Source: a virus
Length of the DNA stretch: 57,321 nucleotides
Direction: 5' to 3' (one strand)
IMG/VR virus record: IMGVR_UViG_3300030012_004641
Location: 1 to 57,321 of that record
Shown: one piece after another, positions 7,134-15,653 of the stretch
Numbering within the stretch: position 1 is the stretch's first letter
Layout: each line of letters starts with the position of its first letter
Made by a program: the position numbers and the translations under genes
Notes under the pieces: generated by a model
Database searches by the model: none
Told to the model about the DNA's origin: nothing
What the model saw: only the letters and a program-made list of their open reading frames with translations

Positions 7134-7143
7134 TGTATATACG
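7134..7143 (-). promoter_or_regulatory. CGTATATA leader motif before 7119
   Basis: The minus-strand sequence CGTATATACA lies in the 59-nt gap between the HTH/zinc-finger gene and the 49-residue gene. It resembles the CGTATATT boxes before genes starting at 929, 4290 and 51612. No TTTG lies 19-21 nt upstream, so only the proximal box is supported. Confidence 0.35.
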
Positions 7144-7178
7144 GATTAAATGTAGGGGTGGGTGATAGTAAGTTTTTT

Positions 7179-7835
7179 TTAATTTTGAAAATCGATAAAT
7201 TCGTCACCATCGTCTCCATCCCATAGTCCTAGTTCTTTTAAATGTTGTATATGTGAGTCATCCATATCCCAGGTTGGCTCGTCGTCTTTGTTAAATGTAT
7301 TTTCATTTACTTGATAATCCTCCATTTGCTTAAGTTGATTATCACTCCATATATTACCTATGTTTAAGAAGTAACAATTGTAGCAAAGGAATTCTAAATT
7401 ATCTCGTTTCCAATTCTTTTTGTTTTTATCTAAAAAGTTAAGCACAAGTGGCACTTTGTAATCTACAACTCTCCTCTCTTCAAACCCACAACAATTACAT
7501 TTTTCTTGTAGAAACCCTTCTTGAATTAACCGTGATTTAAGTATGTCAACAGTATAGTGTGATACGTCTACTCTACCTTCAAGTACATCTTCAAGTGGTG
7601 CTTTAATATTTTTCTTTGGTTTACCATAACCTCCTAAATGTTTTTTAATACCCTTACCTTGACGGTTTAAGTGCTTATCAAATAGTGTTTTACCCGTTTC
7701 GTTATCGTTAAATGTGAGCGCATAACGCTTATAAACATTATACGATACACCCAGGTAACGAGCAGCTGCTCTATTACTTAATGTATGCTTTTGAGCTCTT
7801 AAAACGTCGTCCTTTGTAAGGATTATTTTATTCAT
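7179..7835 (-). CDS. HTH plus degenerate HNH zinc-finger protein
   Basis: A 218-residue protein. A helix-turn-helix (NRAAARYLGVSYNVYKRYA, about residues 21-39) is followed by a four-cysteine HNH-like module: CxxC at 113-116, LVLNFLDKN, then DNLEFLCYNCYF at 145-156. In active HNH enzymes the corresponding sites read LDH and CPNCH. Here the catalytic His is replaced by Asn133-Phe and the last His by Tyr. The zinc scaffold is kept but nuclease activity looks doubtful, so a DNA-binding regulator is the likelier role. The C terminus is very acidic. Confidence 0.6.
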   Translation of the reverse strand: MNKIILTKDDVLRAQKHTLSNRAAARYLGVSYNVYKRYALTFNDNETGKTLFDKHLNRQGKGIKKHLGGYGKPKKNIKAPLEDVLEGRVDVSHYTVDILKSRLIQEGFLQEKCNCCGFEERRVVDYKVPLVLNFLDKNKKNWKRDNLEFLCYNCYFLNIGNIWSDNQLKQMEDYQVNENTFNKDDEPTWDMDDSHIQHLKELGLWDGDDGDEFIDFQN

Positions 7836-8239
7836 TTTAATGATTGAACTAGGTCCCAGAGTTCTTCTGGTGTATCCGAGGGTAATTCCTCACCCGTTTC
7901 TGTATTATTTAGTTGTAAAACTGACTCGTCTCCTGTATTCCATTTTTCATATAACCACCACTGAATGATTTGGTTTTGATTTTTATTAAATGCTACTTCA
8001 AGCAATGCTTCAATTGCTTGGACAAATGTTTCTTCAAAATTAACTAAATCAATTGCAAAATCGCTTTTCATAATTAGCGTTCTGTCATTAGCATATTTAT
8101 AATTTTCTATAAACCTAATGAATGCTTCTTTCTTAATTAAACCTTTTACTGGACGTTGTCTAGTGACAGTGCCTTTAATTTTAAGGATATTTTTAAGGTC
8201 TTTTTTTAACTGATCATTTGCCATCTGTAGGTTGTTCAT
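7832..8239 (-). CDS. Hypothetical protein (135 aa)
   Basis: A predicted mostly helical, soluble protein with no recognised family. The N terminus is basic (QLKKDLKNILKIKGTVTRQR) and the C terminus acidic (TPEELWDLVQSLK). The middle contains the tryptophan-rich IIQWWLYEKWN. It overlaps the downstream HTH/zinc-finger gene by 4 nt and the upstream gene by 26 nt, so it is co-translated with both. Confidence 0.55.
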   Translation of the reverse strand: MNNLQMANDQLKKDLKNILKIKGTVTRQRPVKGLIKKEAFIRFIENYKYANDRTLIMKSDFAIDLVNFEETFVQAIEALLEVAFNKNQNQIIQWWLYEKWNTGDESVLQLNNTETGEELPSDTPEELWDLVQSLK

Positions 8240-8402
8240 AAACCGAAAATATTTCTACTAACTGATCTGGTCTCAATTGTTTAATAGCAGCAAATGTATT
8301 AATAGCTTCAGTAAGAGATTCTGCTACACACTTATTAATGCGTTCTCCTCTTACCCCTTCACCGCTGGTTTTTGTTTCTAAAACGTAAGTTGTCTTACTC
8401 AT
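8214..8402 (-). CDS. Hypothetical protein (62 aa)
   Basis: A short protein. A first strand (TTYVLETKTSGEG) is followed by an amphipathic helix (VAESLTEAINTFAAIKQL) and a second strand (QLVEIFSVYEQ), a compact alpha/beta layout. No family was recognised. It has a 4-nt overlap (ATGA) with the gene upstream and a 26-nt overlap with the gene downstream. Confidence 0.55.
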   Translation of the reverse strand: MSKTTYVLETKTSGEGVRGERINKCVAESLTEAINTFAAIKQLRPDQLVEIFSVYEQPTDGK

Positions 8403-8698
8403 TTGATTTGTTTTATTAAATTAACAGTACGAGAACATTGTTCATATTCCTCTACTTGTTCATAGAAATCTAAACATGTTTCTAAGTTGGTTTTAAATGA
8501 CTCTTTAAGTATAGAAATATCCTTTAGGTTTTTACCATCATTTACTCGTGCCATTACAAAACTAGGTTTACCATTTTGTAAAGTTTGTTCAACACCGTCT
8601 AATATACTTGAATAAAGCATTTTTTGGTATTTGACTTTATTAGCTGGGTCTTCAAAAAAGTCAGCTGGTACTGTAGGGATAATTCTTCTTTTTCTCAT
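8399..8698 (-). CDS. Hypothetical protein with YExC helix motif
   Basis: A 99-residue protein with a basic N terminus (MRKRRIIPTVPADFFEDP). Its helical C terminus ends CLDFYEQVEEYEQCSRTV then NLIKQIK. That ending parallels the end of the 190-residue protein at 2601-3173 (YFEAGERYEDC...IKNKI), although the rest of the two proteins differs. A promoter-like element precedes the gene. Function is unknown. Confidence 0.55.
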   Translation of the reverse strand: MRKRRIIPTVPADFFEDPANKVKYQKMLYSSILDGVEQTLQNGKPSFVMARVNDGKNLKDISILKESFKTNLETCLDFYEQVEEYEQCSRTVNLIKQIK

Positions 8699-8705
8699 AC
8701 GTTTG

Positions 8706-8736
8706 TAAATTTAAGAAGAAAGCTCCTAAAACCAAA
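8706..8736 (-). promoter_or_regulatory. Candidate promoter before 8698
   Basis: On the minus strand TTTG (8733-8736) is separated by 19 nt from TAAATTTA (8706-8713), which fits TAnnTTTA. The -7 box ends 7 nt before the ATG at 8698, so the leader would be extremely short. It lies in the only intergenic gap (46 nt) between the genes at 8399 and 8745. Confidence 0.4.
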
Positions 8737-8744
8737 ATTTTTTA

Positions 8745-9110
8745 TTATTCGCCTTTAAGAGCTTTCAAAATTAAGTTTTTGAACTGGTTCAAGGGAATGT
8801 AGTAACCTAACACGTTAGGATTATCCGTTGCCTGCTTTATATCCGGATCAATGTTAACTTGTAAGTCGTATTTACTAAGCTTATTATTCATAGCTTGTTG
8901 AACTTTTTGGTTAACATCAATTTTTTCGTCTGGATCAACTAATATGGTTCCACCCTTAGGAATTAATTGAATTTTAATACCTTTTTTAGTTGGGTTTCGG
9001 TTTACATCTACTTTAATAGTAAAGTCATTATCACCAGTTTTAAGTTCTGCTTCTCTAAGTAGTTCGTCTACTGTTTCGAAAACCATATCGTGTAATTCAG
9101 TTTTTTTCAT
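8745..9110 (-). CDS. Hypothetical protein (121 aa)
   Basis: A soluble alpha/beta protein beginning MKKTELHDMVFETVDELLRE. A central beta region (TIKVDVNRNPTKKGIKIQLI, GGTILVDPDEKIDV) is followed by a C-terminal GYYIPLNQFKNLILKALKGE. The N-terminal helix with LLREAE again resembles the L-x-E-A pattern of gp21-type prohead cleavage sites. It lies alone between the sugar island and the accessory genes, with short gaps on both sides. The function is not recognised. Confidence 0.55.
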   Translation of the reverse strand: MKKTELHDMVFETVDELLREAELKTGDNDFTIKVDVNRNPTKKGIKIQLIPKGGTILVDPDEKIDVNQKVQQAMNNKLSKYDLQVNIDPDIKQATDNPNVLGYYIPLNQFKNLILKALKGE

Positions 9111-9131
9111 TGTGACTGTTTATTATAAATA

Positions 9132-10427
9132 TTAAACGAATTTAAAAGTCCTATCGTTTAGTAATAAGTCTATATCAGAATAAGTTTTAAATGAATTAGA
9201 CATATCTGTTTTAGATTTAATTTCGATTTTAAATCCCTCATATTCAAAGATACCTATCTCATTTTGATTAATTATATCCTGTATATTTTCTATAAAGGGC
9301 CTAACTTTATTATAATCTATTAAATTAGAGTAATTAAAAGAAACTATAATATCTTCTTTAATACTGTCCGGGGTAGTTTGTATACGTTCTGTAAAATCTG
9401 TAGGGTTAAATAGATGATTAATACTTGCCCAGTGTTCACTAGTATAGTTCCATCTTAAGTTACTATAATAGTGGGCATCAAATTCTGTCTGTTGAATTAA
9501 TTGGGTAATAACATCTTTATTATTTAGATATAATTTTTTACAATAGGGCTCAATGTGTTTAAGTAGATTAAAATCTACGTACCTATCAATATTTATGTTA
9601 AAAGCTATGTTATATACAGGTTTAGGATGATGACCAAAATAACCCCACTTTCTAATAAATCGTTTTAGTTCTTGCATATCCGCCTGCTGTTGGAGTTGGT
9701 TTTTAATTTGGGCTGATTCACTTTCAGATTTAAACCATTCTGCTCCTCTACTAGATACACAAGTAAAATGATATACACAAGCATTCCAAGATATAATAGT
9801 ATCTAAACCATTTTGTTCCATCCTGATAATAGTATCTGAATCTTCTCTAGAACATCTAAATTGGGTATCAAATCCTCCTAAAATATTAATCCATGTAGAT
9901 TTAAATACAGCAAATGGAGCAAAATGACCTATCCTATTAGGACGGTTTTCTTTATGTAATTCATCTACAAATTTATTAAATTCATCATATTGAAATTCTT
10001 CGGGAGTAAGACCAAAATTTTTAATAATTTTTTCGGGAGAACCGGGGTGAAGGGGGGGTTCAATTCGGGCACATGATAAAACAGTATTTTGGTCTATATT
10101 GTTAATAATATGTTTATCAAAATCTTTTCCAACTACCATATCTGATTGTAAGTAACATACTATATCATGGGTAGCTTCATTAAACATAACAGATACATTT
10201 CTTTGACTACCTATAGGAAATCCTGTAGTGTTATTATGGATTTTCATGGTAGGTAAATCTGATTTCATATCAGATAAAGCCTCATAAGTATTTTGATTAT
10301 CAGAATCTATAAATATTAAAATTTCATGATTATTGATATCAGTATGATCTTTTAATGATTTTAAAAGTAATTTAGTGTACTCTTTTTCATTTTTAGCACT
10401 TGCTATACAAAAAGTTATTTTATTCAT
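9132..10427 (-). CDS. Family 2 glycosyltransferase
   Basis: A 431-residue protein with a GT-A/GT2 N-terminal domain. It opens ITFCIASAKNEKEY, has the acidic IFIDSDN strand (about 38-43) and the metal-site variant QSDM (94-97), then EDSD after the GGFD segment. About 180 C-terminal residues have no obvious family. It should transfer a sugar from a nucleotide donor to a glycan or protein acceptor in the cytoplasm. It is the last gene of the island and overlaps the SDR gene by 8 nt. Base composition is clearly AT-richer than in the replication genes. Confidence 0.8.
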   Translation of the reverse strand: MNKITFCIASAKNEKEYTKLLLKSLKDHTDINNHEILIFIDSDNQNTYEALSDMKSDLPTMKIHNNTTGFPIGSQRNVSVMFNEATHDIVCYLQSDMVVGKDFDKHIINNIDQNTVLSCARIEPPLHPGSPEKIIKNFGLTPEEFQYDEFNKFVDELHKENRPNRIGHFAPFAVFKSTWINILGGFDTQFRCSREDSDTIIRMEQNGLDTIISWNACVYHFTCVSSRGAEWFKSESESAQIKNQLQQQADMQELKRFIRKWGYFGHHPKPVYNIAFNINIDRYVDFNLLKHIEPYCKKLYLNNKDVITQLIQQTEFDAHYYSNLRWNYTSEHWASINHLFNPTDFTERIQTTPDSIKEDIIVSFNYSNLIDYNKVRPFIENIQDIINQNEIGIFEYEGFKIEIKSKTDMSNSFKTYSDIDLLLNDRTFKFV

Positions 10428-11211
10428 GTTTTAGGTCTAAATACATTTGTTTAATTCCCTCTTTTACTCCTATCAGGTTAATACTATTATCAGGGTATTT
10501 TTTACCTGTGTAAGGTAAACCTAATGAAGTATCAAATACTTCAACAGGTACTTTATAGTTACTTAACTTATTTATAATATCTGCTATTTCGATTAAAGTA
10601 TAATGGGTTTTATAAGAACATTCAGTTACTTTAGATAAAAGTGATATATTTTCTTCTATATATTTTTCAATTACAGATATTAAATCATCCATATAGAAAA
10701 AGTCCATAAGTTTATTTTGATGAACTATTAAAGGTTTTTTGTTTATATAATTTTTGATATTTGCTTTTATAAATCTCCTATCTAATTCATCCTTATTAAA
10801 TACCGCAAATATTCTTATATTAAATACACCTACTTCGGGTTTAGATAACTCGTGAATAATTTTTTTACTTAACCCATAAGGATCACTAGGATTACCTAAT
10901 TCTGCTCCTGACCCAAAATGTATTAAACGTCCATAACGGTGTCTATTATATAATAAATTATAATACATTTTTATATTTTGGTAGAAGATATCACTACCAT
11001 CATATTCTCGGGTTAATCTATTACCCCCCTTAACAGCTGTATGGATTACTACATCATAACTGTTTGTCTGAAACCATTTATCAGTGGCTTCGCGATTAGT
11101 TAAATCAAAGTCTTTTCTAGTGATTGAAGTAATATCATATTTACCAGATAAATTTTTTAATATACTTTGGGCAATGTATCCATTACCCCCTGTAATTAAT
11201 ATCTTTTTCAT
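10420..11211 (-). CDS. NAD(P)-dependent sugar epimerase/reductase (extended SDR)
   Basis: A 263-residue short extended SDR. The nucleotide-binding glycine motif is GGNGYIA (8-14) and the catalytic pair is Tyr112/Lys116 in YGLSK. The strand VVIHTAVKGG is followed by a segment resembling GDP-fucose synthase and ColC (C3/C5 epimerase-4-reductase). A reductase acting on a GDP-4-keto-deoxy sugar would fit with the Gmd and ColD-like genes in the same island, but this is an inference. It is shorter than typical members (about 300-320 residues). Confidence 0.7.
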   Translation of the reverse strand: MKKILITGGNGYIAQSILKNLSGKYDITSITRKDFDLTNREATDKWFQTNSYDVVIHTAVKGGNRLTREYDGSDIFYQNIKMYYNLLYNRHRYGRLIHFGSGAELGNPSDPYGLSKKIIHELSKPEVGVFNIRIFAVFNKDELDRRFIKANIKNYINKKPLIVHQNKLMDFFYMDDLISVIEKYIEENISLLSKVTECSYKTHYTLIEIADIINKLSNYKVPVEVFDTSLGLPYTGKKYPDNSINLIGVKEGIKQMYLDLKHE

Positions 11212-11597
11212 AATGAATTAACTTGATTAAGGGTTTGGTCCCAACTCTTAAAGCAGATTGCTTTATCATCTATATAAGCAACAGCATTAGGTTTAGTGTA
11301 AGTTATTTCTTCCACATACTGGTTTACTTCATATTTTTCAAGCCATTCCCATATTAATTCTATACCAGTTTTACCATTTATAAGGGGTCTATTAGGATTA
11401 GCCTTACAAGTGTAAATTATTATTCTATATGTTTTAGCTAAATGCTTTATAGAATCTAAAGCCCCTTTTAGGGGTTTACCATATATGGTTCCATCATGGA
11501 ATCCTAAATAGTGATCATGGATAACACCATCAAAATCAATACATAAAACATTTTTTATGTTTTCTTCTACTTCAGTTGTAAATTCTTTTATATTCAT
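11208..11597 (-). CDS. HAD-superfamily phosphatase
   Basis: A 129-residue HAD hydrolase. Motif I is CIDFDGVIHD (nucleophile D21, acid D23), motif II is the Thr of IIIYTCKA, and motif III/IV is the Lys region of YTKPNAVAYIDDKA. There is no large cap domain, so a small accessible substrate such as a sugar phosphate is likely. It overlaps the downstream SDR by 4 nt and the upstream PurF-like gene by 26 nt. It might dephosphorylate an intermediate of the island's sugar pathway, but the substrate is unknown. Confidence 0.75.
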   Translation of the reverse strand: MNIKEFTTEVEENIKNVLCIDFDGVIHDHYLGFHDGTIYGKPLKGALDSIKHLAKTYRIIIYTCKANPNRPLINGKTGIELIWEWLEKYEVNQYVEEITYTKPNAVAYIDDKAICFKSWDQTLNQVNSL

Positions 11598-12846
11598 TTT
11601 TTTCGTAAAAACAACAAGAGGGGTTAAATCCTGTAGGGGTTATAATATTACTAAAAGTATCTAAAGATTGAAAATATATCCCATCAATATCAAAATATGT
11701 AATTAAATCATCTATTAATTTATCTTCACATAACATTTTTCTGTTAGGTTGGAGATTATATATGCATCGTGATATACATGGGGGGCTAGGGATAAAAAAG
11801 TAAACCTTATTAACTTGGGTATGTTTTAATAGTTCACTTACTACTTTTAAAGTAGATCCTGTAAAGATGGCTTCATCTACTATACCTATGGTTTTACTAT
11901 TTACTAAATCTTCTATTAATCCTAATTTAGAAGTGATAAATTGTTTTCTTTTAGCTGAGTTATTTATATCAAAACTTCTCCCCATTTCAGATCGTTTATA
12001 AAAAGCCTCTATATACGGTTTATCTAGAGCAGAAGCTAATCCTTGTGCATAATATTTTCCGGTTTCTGGAATAGGTACAATAGCGTCTAAACTATTGATA
12101 ATATCAGTAGGAATAATAGATTTTAAAGAAGCCCCCAAATTATTCCTCCAGTAAGCAACACTATTATCTTTTACAATCTCGTTTGGCTTTTTCCTATAAA
12201 TTAAATTTAAAGAGCATTTTGATTGAGATAAGGCGTATTTTTTTATTTTATCAAAATTAGGGGTTTTTTTAAAATTATATGTTAGTTTTCCTAATTTGTT
12301 AAAAGATTTAATTATATCTTTAATTACATCATCCGCTAAATGGACTTCATTATTAGGTGAAAAATTTTCATCTAAGTTAAATAAAGGATTTTCTTGGATA
12401 TTAGAATCAACATAAGTGATAAATGAACTAAATTCATAATAAAGATCTTTATCATAATTAAGAGTATCTTTTACAATTTTAATTCTATTAGAAAAGCTTT
12501 TAATATTATACTTAGATATAGATAAATCTTTAGGTATAGACACAAATATAAATTTAGTGCTAGATAGATTTTTTATGATATCTAATAACTTATAAAAGCC
12601 TGTGTCATCTATTTTTAATAATATTTCACTGGTTAAAATAAGAGTATCTGAGTTATAATAGTTTAGCAGGCCTTTGATTCTTTCTAAGTCGGGTACTTCG
12701 TTTATAAAGTCTGTTCTTTTTATTGAGTGATTTCGTTTCACGATTTCGTATAACCTCTTAGAAAATAAAAAGTTTCCCCCAAATAATAAAAATTTATAGT
12801 GTTTAGGTACAAATAACCTAATATCTCTATCTATATTTACACGCAT
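11572..12846 (-). CDS. PurF-like phosphoribosyltransferase without glutaminase domain
   Basis: A 424-residue protein. Residues about 210-420 match the C-terminal half of amidophosphoribosyltransferase PurF: AIVPIPETG (255-263), YKRSEMGRSF (283-292), the PRPP loop VDEAIFTGST (323-332), PSPPCISRC, DIDGIYFQSLD and a final CCF. The N-terminal Ntn-hydrolase glutaminase is absent. In its place are about 200 residues with a Rossmann- or SGNH-like rhythm (LLFGGNFLFS near the start, NNEVHLADDV at 165-174). A purine role seems unlikely in this setting; it may attach a group to phosphoribose within the sugar pathway. Confidence 0.75.
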   Translation of the reverse strand: MRVNIDRDIRLFVPKHYKFLLFGGNFLFSKRLYEIVKRNHSIKRTDFINEVPDLERIKGLLNYYNSDTLILTSEILLKIDDTGFYKLLDIIKNLSSTKFIFVSIPKDLSISKYNIKSFSNRIKIVKDTLNYDKDLYYEFSSFITYVDSNIQENPLFNLDENFSPNNEVHLADDVIKDIIKSFNKLGKLTYNFKKTPNFDKIKKYALSQSKCSLNLIYRKKPNEIVKDNSVAYWRNNLGASLKSIIPTDIINSLDAIVPIPETGKYYAQGLASALDKPYIEAFYKRSEMGRSFDINNSAKRKQFITSKLGLIEDLVNSKTIGIVDEAIFTGSTLKVVSELLKHTQVNKVYFFIPSPPCISRCIYNLQPNRKMLCEDKLIDDLITYFDIDGIYFQSLDTFSNIITPTGFNPSCCFYEKNEYKRIYN

Positions 12847-12849
12847 ATT

Positions 12850-14652
12850 TTATGGTTTAAATTTATTATTTTCCATTTCATCCTTAGGGAGGAAAGGATA
12901 CATATCCTCAAGAGGTGGAGTGTAAAATTTTCCCCCCTCTAAAAGTTTAGATCTAAGTTTAGGTTCAAAATTTTCATCAGGGTTTGTAATTACTTCACAT
13001 ATAACAGGTCCTTCAGTAGAACAAACTTTTGGTAAAATATTTGGTAATTCGTCTGTAGAAGAAATTTTGAAAAACTTAAACCCATAAGCATTAGCTATTT
13101 TTTCAGCTGAAGGGAAGCTAATACCACTAGATTTGTCAGCCCCATAATATCCTTTTTCACCTGCATTGAACATAGATGTTTGGGTTTGTTTTATTGAATG
13201 ATATCCATCATTATTAACCCAAAATAACTTAATATTTAAATCGTTGTGAATAATAGTCTGTAATTCTTGTAGGTTCATTTGTATAGATCCATCTCCCTCA
13301 ATGCATATGGTGTTTTCATTTTTAGGTTTAGCACAAGCTGCTCCTATAGCTGCTGTAATTCCATAACCCATACTAGAAGCACCCGCGTTTGTAAATACTC
13401 TTTGGTTCTCTTTAATTTGAAGGGCTTGTAGTCCAACTACACAAGCCGCTCCATTAGCTAATACTACACTATCAGTGCTGTTTAAATTGTCAGATAAATG
13501 TTTAACAAAAGCATATACACTAGTTGGTGAAGTGTTTTGTAAATGGTGTGGTAACACTACAGGGTATTTATTGTTAATATTTTTGCACCACTTATACCAT
13601 TTAGTAGTATTATTATGAATACTAGATTTAGGGGAATTATTAATTTTAATTAAAAAATCTTTTATGTCTGTACATATAGGATAATTAATATTAATAGTAG
13701 GTTTACTTAACTCTGCAGGATCTATATCTACTGCTATTTTATAAGCATTTTTAGCAAAGTTACCCCAAGCATAGCTGATCTGCCTAATAGATAGTTGGCA
13801 TCCTAAAAATAATACTAGATCGGCGTTTTGGAGTACAAAATTACCTCCCCTATTTCCTATAGTACCTGGGTGGCCAGCATAATATTCATGGTCATCCCAA
13901 ATTAAATCGTTAGAATTCCATTCAGTTACTACGGGGATTTTTAATTTAGAAACGGTTGATAAAAATTCATTATAACTATCACTCATTCTTACTCCATAAC
14001 CGGCTAATATTACAGGTTGTTTAGCTTGGTTAATTTTATCTAAAACATTATTTATTACCTGAGAAGTTGTTTCAGGAGTAAATGAATTTGGAGTAAAATG
14101 GATTAAATCATCCGTATCAACTATCGTAGATTGAATATTAAGGGGAATATCTAACCATACAGGCCCTTTTCTACCACTTGTAGCTAAATAAAATGCTTTT
14201 TCTAAATGATATGCTATATATTTAGGATTAGTGATCATATGAGAATATTTAGTCATATGTTTTACACTATCTATAATATTATATTCTTGAAAACCTAATT
14301 GCCTAAGGGGAAGAGGAGTAGAATCTATAGTAGTATCATGATTCATTTGTCCTGAAATTATAATCATGGGTACTGAATCTAACCAAGCACCTAATACTCC
14401 CGTAATTGCATTAGTAGTTCCCGGACCTGATGTTACACACACTAATCCCGGTTTATCTGATATACGTGTGTATCCCTCTGAGGCCATTGAACATGCTTGT
14501 TCATGATGAGTGTATATGCAATCTATATCAGGATGATTTCCGAAGCTGTCATTTAAATGCATAGCACCTCCTCCAGTGACAGTAAAACATTTATTTACTT
14601 CTTTTTGAGATAAAAAGTTTGCTATGTAATCAGAAATTTTTACTTGACTCAT
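12850..14652 (-). CDS. Acetolactate-synthase-like thiamine-diphosphate enzyme
   Basis: A 600-residue full-length ThDP enzyme of the IlvB/ALS fold. The catalytic Glu is E51 in THHEQACSMASEGY, a TSGPGTTNAITG segment follows, and the C-terminal ThDP/Mg site reads GDGSIQMNLQEL with a later asparagine (WVNNDGYHSIKQ). ALS-like enzymes in surface-sugar clusters can be carboligases: YerE of yersiniose synthesis adds a two-carbon unit to a 4-keto-3,6-dideoxysugar. A similar role fits the ColD-like gene nearby but is inferred. It is coupled to the aldolase gene by a 4-nt overlap. Confidence 0.88.
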   Translation of the reverse strand: MSQVKISDYIANFLSQKEVNKCFTVTGGGAMHLNDSFGNHPDIDCIYTHHEQACSMASEGYTRISDKPGLVCVTSGPGTTNAITGVLGAWLDSVPMIIISGQMNHDTTIDSTPLPLRQLGFQEYNIIDSVKHMTKYSHMITNPKYIAYHLEKAFYLATSGRKGPVWLDIPLNIQSTIVDTDDLIHFTPNSFTPETTSQVINNVLDKINQAKQPVILAGYGVRMSDSYNEFLSTVSKLKIPVVTEWNSNDLIWDDHEYYAGHPGTIGNRGGNFVLQNADLVLFLGCQLSIRQISYAWGNFAKNAYKIAVDIDPAELSKPTININYPICTDIKDFLIKINNSPKSSIHNNTTKWYKWCKNINNKYPVVLPHHLQNTSPTSVYAFVKHLSDNLNSTDSVVLANGAACVVGLQALQIKENQRVFTNAGASSMGYGITAAIGAACAKPKNENTICIEGDGSIQMNLQELQTIIHNDLNIKLFWVNNDGYHSIKQTQTSMFNAGEKGYYGADKSSGISFPSAEKIANAYGFKFFKISSTDELPNILPKVCSTEGPVICEVITNPDENFEPKLRSKLLEGGKFYTPPLEDMYPFLPKDEMENNKFKP

Positions 14653-15653
14653 TTTTTAGATACTTCATATAATTCAGATGCAAATGTTTCGTTAAAGGTA
14701 ACATGTTTGTCTGCGGCTTTAACTTGCATTAAGAGTTTATCTATCTCAGGAAGTGATAAATTTGGTTTATTTAAAAAATACTCAGCATATGATCTGTGTA
14801 TTTGGTTAAATCCTGTAATAGCATATGCGGGCATATATCCCCAAGGGTTAGTTGATTTAATTTGTGATATGGGGTTATCTATAATTTTATAAATACTGTT
14901 TAAATCAAAATTACTATTTTGGGTAATATTCATAAAATTCATAATTAATTCAGTGCATAGATTACCAGGTATTCTGCCCATTCCCAATACTGAAGAATCT
15001 ATATAGGCTTTTCTAGTGCCTATCTTTTCTATAAAACTAGCTGCTAGTGATAAAGAAAGGGATAGATTTTCATGTAAATGTAAACCTATAGCAATATCAG
15101 AACTTACCCAAGAATTAAATAGAGAGAATAATTTATCTAAATCAGAAGGAAATATAGAGCCAAAAGTATCTACAATATAAATCCCTTCCGGTTTGAATTC
15201 ATTAAGTGAAGTAAGTATATTTATTAATTCATCTTCAGTGTAACTTAAGACATTAACCGGATTAAAATAAACTTTATAACCTGCTTCTCTTACTATAGAG
15301 GCTTGTTTTAAGGTTAATTCTAAGTCTTTTTGATGAAAAGCAAAACGTATATTTTTAATATTATTTCCCCCTTCCCCAAATTGAGTTATATCATACCAAT
15401 CGGGTCTAATCATTAAACAATATTCCTGGTTAGGATTTTGAGCGTATTGTTCAGCTTCTAAAGGATTATTAAATAATGTTTGGCTAGATTTATGATTTCC
15501 ATCTTTTAAAAACCCTAATTCTATGAGGTCTACATTTGAAGATTCTAAATTTTTGACTATAGAGTGAATATTTTTTTCACCAAAATCAAAATTATTTACA
15601 TACCCCCCATCTCTTAGAGTACAATCTAAAACTTTAATGTTAGAATTTACCAT
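14649..15653 (-). CDS. HMG-CoA-lyase-like (DRE-TIM) aldolase
   Basis: A 334-residue TIM-barrel aldolase/lyase. It opens with DCTLRDGG (10-17), the divalent-metal and catalytic motif of the HMGL family, and has the metal-binding HLHEN further along. It resembles 4-hydroxy-2-oxovalerate aldolases, but the acylating aldehyde dehydrogenase that partners those is absent. Aldolases of this type occur beside ThDP enzymes in some polysaccharide clusters. It could split or build a pyruvate-derived side group. It overlaps the ThDP-enzyme gene by 4 nt and the dehydratase gene by 7 nt. Confidence 0.85.
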   Translation of the reverse strand: MVNSNIKVLDCTLRDGGYVNNFDFGEKNIHSIVKNLESSNVDLIELGFLKDGNHKSSQTLFNNPLEAEQYAQNPNQEYCLMIRPDWYDITQFGEGGNNIKNIRFAFHQKDLELTLKQASIVREAGYKVYFNPVNVLSYTEDELINILTSLNEFKPEGIYIVDTFGSIFPSDLDKLFSLFNSWVSSDIAIGLHLHENLSLSLSLAASFIEKIGTRKAYIDSSVLGMGRIPGNLCTELIMNFMNITQNSNFDLNSIYKIIDNPISQIKSTNPWGYMPAYAITGFNQIHRSYAEYFLNKPNLSLPEIDKLLMQVKAADKHVTFNETFASELYEVSKK

